From Sphingobacterium sp. PCS056 (lineage in GTDB: Bacteria; Bacteroidota; Bacteroidia; Sphingobacteriales; Sphingobacteriaceae): DNA of 64,000 bases. Made by a program: the position numbers and the translations under genes. Shown here one piece after another: positions 50,975 through 60,464 of the stretch. Each line of letters starts with the position of its first letter. Position 1 is the first letter of the stretch. Location of the stretch: NCBI RefSeq assembly GCF_023273895.1, contig NZ_CP096883.1, positions 3,100,001 to 3,164,000 on the forward strand, read 5' to 3'. The notes below the pieces were generated by a model. It was not told the DNA's origin. It did not search any database and was given only the letters and a program-made list of their open reading frames with translations.

Positions 50975-53900
50975 ATGTATTCAAACCGCAAATTAAAACA
51001 TTTATTAATTTGGTCTATGCTAGCAGGAAATCTAGCTTTAGTGCATGCACAAGATCGAAACATCCAAGGTAAGGTTAGGGACGCCGTTACGGGAGAGGTG
51101 CTCAGTAATGTCACAGTCAGTGTAAAAGGGAGTAAACAATCCTTACAAACTAGAGCTGATGGATCATTTATTTTACCGACTCATCCAAATACAGTCTTAA
51201 TCATCACTTCTACAGGGTATAAATCTCAGGAAGTAAAAGTTGGTCAAGGGGAAACATTGGATATCAAATTAGAATCATCAAATCAACAAATTGATGAAGT
51301 TGTTGTGGTGGGTTATGGTACACAGAGCAGAAGAAGTGTAACAGGTTCTATTTCTAAATTGGATAAAGAAGTACTTCAAAATTCGCCTAGATCTAATGTT
51401 GCAACTGCACTTCAAGGAAGTATTCCAGGATTACAGGTTGTTAATAAATCTGGTCAACCAGGTGCAGCTCCTATGTTAAAGTTAAGAGGTGGGGCCTCTA
51501 TCAATAATCCGGGAGCACCGCTAGTTATTGTTGATGGTGTAATTCGGGATCTGAATGATATCAGTTCTGAAAACATTGAGTCGATTGATTTATTGAAAGA
51601 TGCTTCTGCGACAGCTATTTACGGCGCTAGAGCAAACAATGGAGTGCTCTTGGTGACGACTAAAACAGGGAAGGCAGGCACTTCTAATATATCCTACAAA
51701 TTTGTCGGAGGCTTTAATCAGCGCCGAGCAGGTTATGAATATATGAATGCGGGTGATTATATCCAGTATACGCGACAAGGCTATTTAAATGCTGGGCGCT
51801 CATTGCAATCTGTCAATAGCTCAAGGGGATTGGGTATTTCGCCAGATCCTGCTTACAATTTGGCATTTGATATTAAAAAATTCACAGATGAATTGAAGCC
51901 CTTATTAAATCAGGGTTGGAAGCTTGTGGATGATCCCTACGGAGGTCAGATCATTTATAAAGATCATGGTGGTGAAGTGGAAGATGCCTTATTTAGGAAT
52001 ACCTATACAAAAGATCATTATGTAAATGTTTCGGGAGGAAATGATAAAGGGAAATATTTCGCAGCATTCGATGCCTATAATGAAGATGGCGTGATCGTTG
52101 GCTCGAGTTACAAAAGATACACGGGTGATATCAATGGTTCTTACAAATTGAAACCTAACGTGGAAGTATCTACCAATGTGACACTTTCCACGGCTTCACA
52201 ATATGGAACACCTTCTTCTGAAACGAATGCAATCTATAGGACATTAGCGATTTGGCCTACCTTTAACCCATGGATTGATGAAGCTAAAACGCAACCAAAT
52301 CCTGGAGTTTCAGCTAGTGATGGTAATCCGTTATACTGGTTAGGACGTTTGAAACGTAAAAATGAAACGAACCGTATAGTCGCGAATGCTTCTTTAAAAT
52401 GGGATATCATTCCGGGCCTTTATTTTAAAGCAACAGGTAATGCTTATATGAAAGAAGAGTTGAATGAGTCTTTCCAGATGTCTACGCAAACTTATTCCAA
52501 TATATTTTCAAATCCACAAACGATAGCTAGTAGCTCAAGAGATGCTATTCGCAATTTGAATAGAGACTTTCAAACACAGTTTAATGGTATCTTAAATTAT
52601 TCGAAAAGTATTGCAGAAAAGCATAATATGTCTGCAATGGTGGGAGCAGAATATTTTAAAGTGAAGACTGATTATATGCAAGTGTATGGAAAAAATGCAC
52701 CTACTGATGATATCCCTACGGTCAATGCATCTACGGTTTTCGCAGCTGGAAGTAATACCAGTAATGCATCTGAGTACCGAATCATATCTTCAATGGGGCG
52801 ACTTGCATATGATTATGATGGCAGAATATTGATCAATGCTGTATATCGATTAGATGGAACTTCTATATTAGCACAAGGAAATCGTACTGGATTTTTTCCT
52901 GGGGCATCCGCAGGATGGAATATGCATCAAGAAGAGTTTTTTAAGAAATCCGTTCTTTCAAAATATATAACCACCTTCAAACCACGGATAAGTTATGGTG
53001 AGAATGGAAATATCGCAGGTCTAGGTCGCTACCAAGTACAAGGAGTATATAATGTGCAGACTAGTTATAATGGTCTTGCAGGTTATTTAAATACTTCACC
53101 AGTAAATAAGAATCTAGCTTGGGAAACAAGTAAAACAACAGGTGCGGGTTTAGATTTAGGTATACTGAATAATCGTATTACGGTATTGCTAGATTATTAT
53201 GATCGTCGTACAAGTAATTTGCTAACCAATTTGCTGTTGCCTAGTTACGTCGGGTTTCCAAACATTACAACGAATTTAGGAACTTTACAAAACAAAGGTT
53301 TCGAAGTCGCAATACAATCACAAATTTTAAAAAATCCTGATGGATTTAATTTAAATATTGGTGCAAATGCTGCTTTTGTCAAAAATAAAATATTAGAACT
53401 TCCATACAATGGTGTTGAAAATAATAGACAGGGCGGTTTACAGGTTTATGATCCAGCTTCAGGTCAGGTTAAATGGGTAGGTGGTTATCAAGAAGGTCAA
53501 ACATTAGGTGATATCTATGCTTATAAACAAGTTTCCATCTTTAAAGATGATGCAGAAGTAAGTCAGATAGCGGGCAATAGAACGGATCAAATTGCAGGAA
53601 TTACTGGACCAAATCTACCTGCAGGTAAAAATGGAAGGATAACGCCCGGTGATGTCAATTGGCTGGATGTTGATGGTAATAATATAATCGATTCTCGTGA
53701 TCAAGTATATATCGGCAATATCAATCCTAAGTGGACTGGTGGTTTCACTACCAATATGAGTTACAAAGGATTCAATATGTTTTCCAATTGGGAATTTGCA
53801 TTAGGACATACCATTTATAATGATCTTGTAGCGCGTACATTGGGTAATTATCAAGGTACCTTTAATTATTTAGAATTACAAAAACAGGCATGGTCTCCAA

Positions 53901-54274
53901 CGAATACGGAAACAGATATTCCGAAAGTTTATTTTGCAGATCAAGTTGTGGGATCAAAACAGAATTATACACGGGGTAATAATGGCAACCCAAGTTTGAA
54001 CAGTAATAATTCTAGATTTTATGAGAAAGGAGATTATTTAGCACTTCGTGAAATCACCCTTTCCTATGATCTTCCGAAATGGTTATACTCAAAAACACAT
54101 ATTCTTTCACGAGCTCGAGTTTATGTAAGTGGAAATAACCTCTTTTATATTACTAAATTTTCTGGTCCGACACCTGAACCACCAGTCGATGGAAACAATG
54201 TAGCAACTGGTGTATATGGGGGTACATATCCTACTCCGAGATCGTATGTTTTGGGCGTTCAACTTTCTTTTTAA
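50975..54274 (+). CDS. SusC/RagA family TonB-linked outer-membrane transporter
   Basis: 1099 residues. A signal peptide (about 1-26), a carboxypeptidase-regulatory-like domain (about 30-110), the SusC signature DEVVVVGYGTQSRRSVTGSIS (a TonB-interaction segment), the plug to about 235, and a barrel to the C-terminal VLGVQLSF. It imports oligosaccharides across the outer membrane with the SusD lipoprotein encoded 22 bp downstream. The substrate is suggested only by neighbouring genes (N-acetylneuraminate lyase, fucosidase). Confidence 0.95.
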   Translation: MYSNRKLKHLLIWSMLAGNLALVHAQDRNIQGKVRDAVTGEVLSNVTVSVKGSKQSLQTRADGSFILPTHPNTVLIITSTGYKSQEVKVGQGETLDIKLESSNQQIDEVVVVGYGTQSRRSVTGSISKLDKEVLQNSPRSNVATALQGSIPGLQVVNKSGQPGAAPMLKLRGGASINNPGAPLVIVDGVIRDLNDISSENIESIDLLKDASATAIYGARANNGVLLVTTKTGKAGTSNISYKFVGGFNQRRAGYEYMNAGDYIQYTRQGYLNAGRSLQSVNSSRGLGISPDPAYNLAFDIKKFTDELKPLLNQGWKLVDDPYGGQIIYKDHGGEVEDALFRNTYTKDHYVNVSGGNDKGKYFAAFDAYNEDGVIVGSSYKRYTGDINGSYKLKPNVEVSTNVTLSTASQYGTPSSETNAIYRTLAIWPTFNPWIDEAKTQPNPGVSASDGNPLYWLGRLKRKNETNRIVANASLKWDIIPGLYFKATGNAYMKEELNESFQMSTQTYSNIFSNPQTIASSSRDAIRNLNRDFQTQFNGILNYSKSIAEKHNMSAMVGAEYFKVKTDYMQVYGKNAPTDDIPTVNASTVFAAGSNTSNASEYRIISSMGRLAYDYDGRILINAVYRLDGTSILAQGNRTGFFPGASAGWNMHQEEFFKKSVLSKYITTFKPRISYGENGNIAGLGRYQVQGVYNVQTSYNGLAGYLNTSPVNKNLAWETSKTTGAGLDLGILNNRITVLLDYYDRRTSNLLTNLLLPSYVGFPNITTNLGTLQNKGFEVAIQSQILKNPDGFNLNIGANAAFVKNKILELPYNGVENNRQGGLQVYDPASGQVKWVGGYQEGQTLGDIYAYKQVSIFKDDAEVSQIAGNRTDQIAGITGPNLPAGKNGRITPGDVNWLDVDGNNIIDSRDQVYIGNINPKWTGGFTTNMSYKGFNMFSNWEFALGHTIYNDLVARTLGNYQGTFNYLELQKQAWSPTNTETDIPKVYFADQVVGSKQNYTRGNNGNPSLNSNNSRFYEKGDYLALREITLSYDLPKWLYSKTHILSRARVYVSGNNLFYITKFSGPTPEPPVDGNNVATGVYGGTYPTPRSYVLGVQLSF

Positions 54275-54296
54275 TTGAATTAATTGAAAAACTATC

Positions 54297-55832
54297 ATGA
54301 AAAAAATAATATTAACCTATCTTTTTGTAGGAAGCTTAACCTGTTTGGGATTAAATTCATGTACAAATGATCTGGAACTTACACCAGTGAGTAACTATAG
54401 TGATGAAATTTACTGGAAGACTGCAGATCAATTTGATGCATTTGTCGTCGGTTTACATTCTAGATTTAGAACACATGAGCGTAATTTTTTATTTTTAGGT
54501 GAAATGCGTGCCGGGCTTTTCGGTAATGATCCAGGGACTACAGCATCTTTCACTGGAGAAGCATCACAAGGTCTGGAACGAATGTGGCAACACAATTTGG
54601 ATATGGATAATTCTGGAGTAAGCAACTTTGGAGGATTATATGATCAGATCAACCAGCTTAATCTGATGATTAACAAATTGAACAGTACCAATGTATTGAC
54701 TGAAGGAATAAAAAACTATTATCTGGGTATTGCTCATGGCATGCGTGCATTTTACTATTTCCAATTATATCGGACTTGGGGAGATGTTGTTATTCAGATA
54801 GAGGCTATCGATAAGATTGAAGTTTCCAATCTTGCAAAAGCAGCCTCTCCTGAAGCAGAGGTAATGGCGCTGATTAAATCAGATTTGGATCAATCAGTTT
54901 CAGCTTTTGGAACAGATTATAGTATTAAGCAAGAACGTTCATTTTGGTCTAAAAGTGCTTCTTTGATGCTCAAAGCAGAGGTTTATTTGTGGTCAGCACA
55001 TCGTGAGGGTGCCAAATCAGATGCTACTATTGCGAAAAACGCTCTTATAGATGTAAAATCTAATTTACCTTTAGCTTTGCAAACAGACTTCAATAGTGTT
55101 AATGATGTGAAAAGTAAAGGAAATAATGAGATGATATTTGTGCTTAGGCATAAACTGAATGAAGCCACCCTTGGATTTATTACAGATTTTGTTCCTAATG
55201 CAAATATTCTTGTTAATTTCTCTGATTCGTTGGCTAAACGTCAATTTAGTGTGACGCAGGATAATTATGGAGGTTTATTACGGATTCCAACTCGTATCAG
55301 TACTTATCGTAATTATCATGATTTAGACACGCGTAAAAATAGCTCTATTCAGGCTGCATATAGTAAAGATAATGCAGGAAATTATAAAATTGCAGGTTGT
55401 TTTCTAAAGAAGTACCAAGGAGAGCAGAATGCAGGGGCCCGAGCTTACACGAATGACTATCCAGTATATCGTTATGCAGATCTTTTATTATTGTTGGCTG
55501 AAGCAAAAGTCATTCTAGGAGAAAGCCCAAAAGAAGAAATAAATCTAGTACGTAACCGTGCATTTGGTATTCATTATACGGAAAGTGTGTTAGGCTATCC
55601 AAATCAATCCGTTGATAAAGATCCAAATGAAGCGATTTTACAAGAACGTAAATTCGAATTTTTAGGGGAGGGTAAGTATTGGTACGACTTACGCAGGTTT
55701 GGCAATCAATACGTATTTTCACGTACAGGTTTATCGGCACAAGAAGCTTACAAATTGCTTTGGCCGATTGATCGAGCTTCACTGACAAATAACAGAGCTC
55801 TTAAACAGACTGTTGGTTATCCTGAATTTTAA
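54297..55832 (+). CDS. SusD/RagB family surface glycan-binding lipoprotein
   Basis: 511 residues, lipoprotein signal ending at Cys22 (GLNSC). TPR-rich SusD fold with typical segments: DQFDAFVVGLHSRF, YYLGIAHGMRAFYYFQLYRTWGDVV, YPVYRYADLLLLLAEA and the C-terminal ILQERKFEFLGEGKYWYDLRRFG. It sits as a lid on the SusC barrel and captures the glycan. Only 22 bp separate it from susC. Confidence 0.95.
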   Translation: MKKIILTYLFVGSLTCLGLNSCTNDLELTPVSNYSDEIYWKTADQFDAFVVGLHSRFRTHERNFLFLGEMRAGLFGNDPGTTASFTGEASQGLERMWQHNLDMDNSGVSNFGGLYDQINQLNLMINKLNSTNVLTEGIKNYYLGIAHGMRAFYYFQLYRTWGDVVIQIEAIDKIEVSNLAKAASPEAEVMALIKSDLDQSVSAFGTDYSIKQERSFWSKSASLMLKAEVYLWSAHREGAKSDATIAKNALIDVKSNLPLALQTDFNSVNDVKSKGNNEMIFVLRHKLNEATLGFITDFVPNANILVNFSDSLAKRQFSVTQDNYGGLLRIPTRISTYRNYHDLDTRKNSSIQAAYSKDNAGNYKIAGCFLKKYQGEQNAGARAYTNDYPVYRYADLLLLLAEAKVILGESPKEEINLVRNRAFGIHYTESVLGYPNQSVDKDPNEAILQERKFEFLGEGKYWYDLRRFGNQYVFSRTGLSAQEAYKLLWPIDRASLTNNRALKQTVGYPEF

Positions 55833-55943
55833 TAGTCTGCCCATCCCTGATAGGCTATTATTTTAATAAAAAACATATCCTGCCCCATGTAGTAATTGAA
55901 ATGGGGTGGGATCATATTTAACTGAAAACATAAGTATATATTT

Positions 55944-56864
55944 ATGATCACTCAAAAAATCGAGGGCTTAATTGCAGCTCCTTTTACGCCATTTAATGAA
56001 AATGGAACATTAAACTTAGCGCAAATACCCAATTATTATCAATCTTTAAAAAATAATAATGTGAAAGGGGGATTTATCTGTGGCTCAACGGGAGAAGGGG
56101 TATCTTTAACCTTTCAAGAAAAGGTTGAGGTGTTAAAAGCCTGGGCTAAACTCACGGTAAAGGATCCAGATTTCATATTGATGGTATTATTAGGAGGTAC
56201 TAATATTCGGGAGTGTGTTGAATTGGCTAAAATTGCTCAACAGGAGGGTGCTGATGCTGTTTCATTTACATCTCCATATTATTTTAAACCTGCGAATGTA
56301 GAACAATTGGCCAAATGTTGCGCTGAAGTTGCAGCAGCGGCACCCCATACTGCTTTTTATTATTATCATATACCTGTATTGACTGGCGGAAATTTTGCAA
56401 TGCTTGACTTACTAAAAGCAGTAGATGGTAGTATCCCAAATTTTGCAGGTATTAAATATACCCATGAAGATTTTATGGATTTTTTATCGTGTATGAATTT
56501 TGCTGGACGTAAATATGATATGTTGTGGGGAAGAGATGAAAATATGCTGTCATCCCTTGTTTTAGGATCAAAGGGTGCAGTTGGGAGTACTTATAACTAC
56601 GCAGCACCATTATATCATGAATTGATAGAAGCATTTAATGAAGGTGACTTTGAACGAGCTAACTTACTACAACAAAAATCTATAGATATGATTACTTTAT
56701 TGGGGAAATATGGTGGTATATCTGTAGGAAAATCTTACATGAAACAAATTGGAATCGATTGTGGTGCATTTAGGCTTCCTGTCAAAAATATGTCTATTGA
56801 ACAATATCAAACCTTTGAAAAAGATGTTGCTCAATTGAATTTTCACACATTTTGTTCAAAGTAG
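55944..56864 (+). CDS. nanA: N-acetylneuraminate lyase (DapA/NanA family)
   Basis: 306 residues, TIM-barrel aldolase. GSTGEG (47-52), Tyr141 in YYHIP, and Schiff-base Lys171 in GIKYT are the family catalytic set. GRDE with Asp198-Glu199 corresponds to the GxDE pair that distinguishes sialate lyases from dihydrodipicolinate synthases. It splits N-acetylneuraminate into pyruvate and N-acetylmannosamine. It follows susD by 111 bp in the same direction. No sialidase, NanE or NanK lies in the window, so other sugar acids remain possible. Confidence 0.85.
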   Translation: MITQKIEGLIAAPFTPFNENGTLNLAQIPNYYQSLKNNNVKGGFICGSTGEGVSLTFQEKVEVLKAWAKLTVKDPDFILMVLLGGTNIRECVELAKIAQQEGADAVSFTSPYYFKPANVEQLAKCCAEVAAAAPHTAFYYYHIPVLTGGNFAMLDLLKAVDGSIPNFAGIKYTHEDFMDFLSCMNFAGRKYDMLWGRDENMLSSLVLGSKGAVGSTYNYAAPLYHELIEAFNEGDFERANLLQQKSIDMITLLGKYGGISVGKSYMKQIGIDCGAFRLPVKNMSIEQYQTFEKDVAQLNFHTFCSK

Positions 56865-56922
56865 TCGTTAACTTCTATCAGAACGGTATCAGTTACAGCC
56901 TGCATAATGGGCAGTTCGTGTG

Positions 56923-56970
56923 AAAAAGTCGATTCCCTTTTATTTATGATAAAAAGGAATCGACTTTACG
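56923..56970. terminator. Bidirectional intrinsic terminator
   Basis: A 12-bp stem AAAGTCGATTCC / GGAATCGACTTT, extended by TTTTAT / ATAAAA, between the converging nanA and fucosidase genes. Confidence 0.85.
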
Positions 56971-56985
56971 GTATATTGATATTAT

Positions 56986-58812
56986 TTATTTAGCAGGAAT
57001 CAGTCTGATTGAACTGATCTCTGGAAGCATGTTTCCTTTGATTTCAAGTGCCTTAAGTTCAACCTTTAAAGCAGTATCACCCAGCGATTGCTGAGAGATT
57101 TCGAATGTTCCAATTTCCATATCTACAAACTGATTGCCTTTAGCATCATTAAGTTGGTATGACAATTTGTTGTTTCCAAATGAAAGTGAAATTGTACCTG
57201 ACTTTTGTTCATTAGGGAGATAATTGACGATTACTTTATAAGTGCCGGGACGTTGTATTTTTATATCCCATATCACTTGGTCACCTTTATTTGACCAATC
57301 ACCTATTGCATTAGGACGATTGGGATTATGTGTCGTAGCACCGATAAGTTTAATTCCTCCAGCGCCAATTAATTTGGCATTATTTGCCGTCAATACTATT
57401 CGACCGTCTTTTTGAGTGCGTATCTGCTGTCTTATAACTTCTGGCAAACCATTAATTTCAGCTACGATCACCAATGGCATTTGACCTTTAAAATTAGTTG
57501 GTAATTGAATTGTTTTGCCAGCAGATGTCTTTGTAATTTTTAAAGACTTTTTAGAATTTCCTATTACATATGCTTTACTGATCGCACTTGACAAAGGCAC
57601 CTCTATGGCTCCATTTTGTGGAATATCAAAAACATGGAAATAAAGCTTTTTACCCTTCTGAGTACAGTATCCCCAGTCAAGACCTTGAAATGGGCTTGCT
57701 GTAGTACCGTAGATTGCTTCACTATTAACTTTCATCCATTGTCCAATATCTTGAAGCAATTTCACTGCTTTTTCAGGTATTACACCTTCGCCATCTGGTC
57801 CTACGTTAAGTAAGAAGTTTCCACCTTTACTAACAGTTTCAATAAATAAACGCATTGTTTTGTCGAAAGATTTCCAGTTTTGATCGTGTGCACTATATCC
57901 ATAACTTTCATTCATCGTGTGGCTCACTTCCCAGTCCATACCCGGAAGACCGGTTGGTGGTATATATTTTTCGGGAGTGCCTATATCTCCATTTTTATTT
58001 TCTAGGCCATCCCAGAATCTATTGTTAACGATAATTTGTGGTTGCCACTTGATTAAATCTGTCAAGATACGCTTTGTTCCCCAGCTTTCGCCTTCTCTGT
58101 TTTTACTACTAAAGTCTAGCCATAACACATCTAAACCACCATAATTATTAGCAAGCTCTTTCACCTGCCCATATAAATAATCTTTATAGACTTCATGATT
58201 GGGCTTATAGCCAGTAGTGTTGGGGTTTAAATAGGAAAGACCTTCGTAAGAGTCCGGATGTTGCCAATCCAATAATGAATAGTAAGCACCTGCTTTTAAT
58301 CCTTTAGCGCGAAATGCTTTAACGACTTCTTCATAAAGATCACGTCCTTTAGGTGAAATATTAGTACCTTCTGTGATGTCATTTTTTAATGAATAAGGTT
58401 GTTGACTATTAAAAATGGAGAATCCTTCGTGGTGACGTGAGGTTATAACAACATACTTCATACCTGCTTCCTTAGCTAAAGATGCCCACGCAGTGGCATC
58501 AAATTTTGAAGCTGTGAATTTTGGTTTTAATACTTCAGCATAAGTTTTACTTGGCACTTTGGCCCAAGCTTGTATCCATTCGGCATAGTGTTGTGGATAT
58601 TGTTTTCCATCCCAACTACCTCCAGCAGCACTGTAGAGCCCCCAATGGATAAATAGGCCAAATCTAGCCTCTCTAAACCATTCCATACGACTGTCTTTTG
58701 TTTCTTTCCATCCAGATACCCCTTCGTATGGAACTGATGACGATTGTGCAGTAGCAGATAAAACTGCTGCGGAAAGTAGACTGAGGAGTGTGGTTTTTTT
58801 TAATAATTTCAT
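56986..58812 (-). CDS. Alpha-L-fucosidase, GH29
   Basis: 608 residues, signal peptide (1-22). The GH29 TIM barrel has RFGLFIHWGLYS (His56), ITSRHHEGF (127-131), and the nucleophile Asp233 in LDVLWLDFS. A C-terminal beta-rich region (about 450-605) looks like a carbohydrate-binding or lectin-like module. It releases L-fucose from glycans in the periplasm or at the surface. Its place next to SusCD/NanA fits host- or glycoprotein-type glycans carrying fucose and sialic acid. It is on its own transcript, with an inverted repeat at 58831-58845. Confidence 0.9.
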   Translation of the reverse strand: MKLLKKTTLLSLLSAAVLSATAQSSSVPYEGVSGWKETKDSRMEWFREARFGLFIHWGLYSAAGGSWDGKQYPQHYAEWIQAWAKVPSKTYAEVLKPKFTASKFDATAWASLAKEAGMKYVVITSRHHEGFSIFNSQQPYSLKNDITEGTNISPKGRDLYEEVVKAFRAKGLKAGAYYSLLDWQHPDSYEGLSYLNPNTTGYKPNHEVYKDYLYGQVKELANNYGGLDVLWLDFSSKNREGESWGTKRILTDLIKWQPQIIVNNRFWDGLENKNGDIGTPEKYIPPTGLPGMDWEVSHTMNESYGYSAHDQNWKSFDKTMRLFIETVSKGGNFLLNVGPDGEGVIPEKAVKLLQDIGQWMKVNSEAIYGTTASPFQGLDWGYCTQKGKKLYFHVFDIPQNGAIEVPLSSAISKAYVIGNSKKSLKITKTSAGKTIQLPTNFKGQMPLVIVAEINGLPEVIRQQIRTQKDGRIVLTANNAKLIGAGGIKLIGATTHNPNRPNAIGDWSNKGDQVIWDIKIQRPGTYKVIVNYLPNEQKSGTISLSFGNNKLSYQLNDAKGNQFVDMEIGTFEISQQSLGDTALKVELKALEIKGNMLPEISSIRLIPAK

Positions 58813-58830
58813 GAAGGTTTGATTAGGTTT

Positions 58831-58845
58831 GATACAACATGTATC
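58831..58845. promoter_or_regulatory. Inverted repeat upstream of the fucosidase gene
   Basis: GATACA-ACA-TGTATC, 6-bp perfect arms, 19 bp before the ATG at 58812. It resembles neither the GntR operator orientation nor the Fur-like site. A regulator site is possible, and the AraC protein encoded at 59002 is a candidate. Confidence 0.3.
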
Positions 58846-59001
58846 GAGTAGAAGATTGATTTTATACTGTACTTTTTTCTTTTACAAAGAAATTAAATAA
58901 TTTGTATATTAAAAGTTGAAAAGATCATTGATCGTTTAAATATATTGAAAAACCAGTCTTATATTTTTTGAGTATGTTAAATCGCACATCAAAGAAAAAA
59001 T

Positions 59002-59895
59002 TTAAAGATGGTCATTCATGTTAAATTTTCCTAATTCCATCTCTTTACGGTACACGCTAGGATTTTTGTTCATAATTTCTTTAAAAAACTTATTGAAGTT
59101 CGTTAGATTTTGATAGCCACTCGCATAGCAGACTTCAGATATATTGTAGTTTTTATCTTTTAATAACTTACAAGCATGACCTATCCGCATTTCATTGACA
59201 AATTTAGAAAATGATTTCTGTGTGTGCTTTTTGAAAAATCTGCAGAATGCATTGGGAGTCATGTCTAATAAAGCGGAGGCATCTTTTAAGGAGACCGTAT
59301 CCCTAAAATTCTGCATAACATACAGATAAATTAAATTTATACGTTTATTTTCTCTTTCGTTATAAATGGGTTTATAGGAACCACTTGCCAAACTTTCGAA
59401 TTCATTAGTTTGATAAAGTAGGGTAATGAGATTAAGAAAACCTGTTATTTTAGATAAAGAATCTTTCTCAATTAAATCGCGTATCATCGTAATTGCTTTT
59501 TCTAAAGTATCTCCAAAAAATCGTAAACCATCTTTTGCTTTATCTATAAAGTGCTCCATGGCTTGTATAGTCGATTGATCATCTGTTAATTGAATGAGAA
59601 AGTCAGCAGGAAAATAAATCACAATAGCTCTAGCACGTTCATGATGATTTGGGGTCAAAAATACATCATCATTACGCCAGATATGTGGAACATTGGGTCC
59701 GATCAAAACCAAATCTCCAGCGCTAAATGAATCGATATGATTACCAACAATACGCTTACCATAACTTTCTTCAATGAGAACCAGTTCACATAATTCGTGA
59801 AAATGTAGAGGATTACTTAAAAAAGCTTGATCCACCAATTTAATATAGATTGTTTTTTTTGAAGGTGGACTTATTTCTATTAATTGGGCTTTCAT
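59002..59895 (-). CDS. AraC-family regulator with cupin N terminus
   Basis: 297 residues. The N-terminal cupin (about 20-110: HFHELCELVLIEESYGKRIVGNH, LVLIGPNVPHIWRND) and the C-terminal AraC domain (about 190-290, with MTPNAFCRFFKKHTQKSFSKFVNEMR and VCYASGYQNLTNFNKFFKEIM). This is the usual form of sugar-responsive AraC regulators in Bacteroidota. It probably controls the fucosidase gene or the rightward DUF1553/DUF1501 pair. Confidence 0.9.
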   Translation of the reverse strand: MKAQLIEISPPSKKTIYIKLVDQAFLSNPLHFHELCELVLIEESYGKRIVGNHIDSFSAGDLVLIGPNVPHIWRNDDVFLTPNHHERARAIVIYFPADFLIQLTDDQSTIQAMEHFIDKAKDGLRFFGDTLEKAITMIRDLIEKDSLSKITGFLNLITLLYQTNEFESLASGSYKPIYNERENKRINLIYLYVMQNFRDTVSLKDASALLDMTPNAFCRFFKKHTQKSFSKFVNEMRIGHACKLLKDKNYNISEVCYASGYQNLTNFNKFFKEIMNKNPSVYRKEMELGKFNMNDHL

Positions 59896-60464
59896 TCATC
59901 AAATGGTATTGGCTATAATTTACGAATATATAAATTTCAACATTATAAAACAATTTTAAGCCAGATACAGTGCTCATCACTGTATTTAGGGATAAATAGT
60001 TGCAATAGGAAATTCATGATATCGAATATTACCAACACTTTTTAAGTATTTTAATATCCTTTAAATTACTTTTGATGCTTTAAACTGTCTTTTAGTTTTG
60101 ACATTCACGAGCTATCTGCTCATCAACTATTGACACCGTATCAACACTTATTTCAGATCTTGATACCAATTATATATTATAGAAAATTTATTTCAACAAA
60201 AAAATGTACTGCAGAATCTAGATGATAGAGCATAAAGTTCTTCAATTGCGTTAATATACTGTCACTAATTGATAATCGGGTTGTAATTTATTCGTTATAA
60301 GATCCCTAATTTTATAATTGTAAAATAGACTAGCTGGAAGTAAGATTGTTTTATAACCTAAGTATGATTTATAAGCCATCATATCAGATACATAAGTTGT
60401 CTGTGATTAAAAATTGTACCATTAACATTGAAATTTGGCCTTTTAAGTTAAACCTATATTTAGA
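59896..60464. other. Long AT-rich intergenic region
   Basis: 569 bp between the divergent AraC and DUF1553 genes. No coding frame, repeat or RNA recognised. TATATTTA (60455-60462), one base short of the -7 consensus, lies 2 nt before the DUF1553 ATG. Confidence 0.4.

Noticed and set aside
55944..56864. Dihydrodipicolinate synthase (dapA)
   Set aside because: The GxDE pair (Asp198-Glu199) and YYHIP segment, with the SusCD context, favour N-acetylneuraminate lyase.
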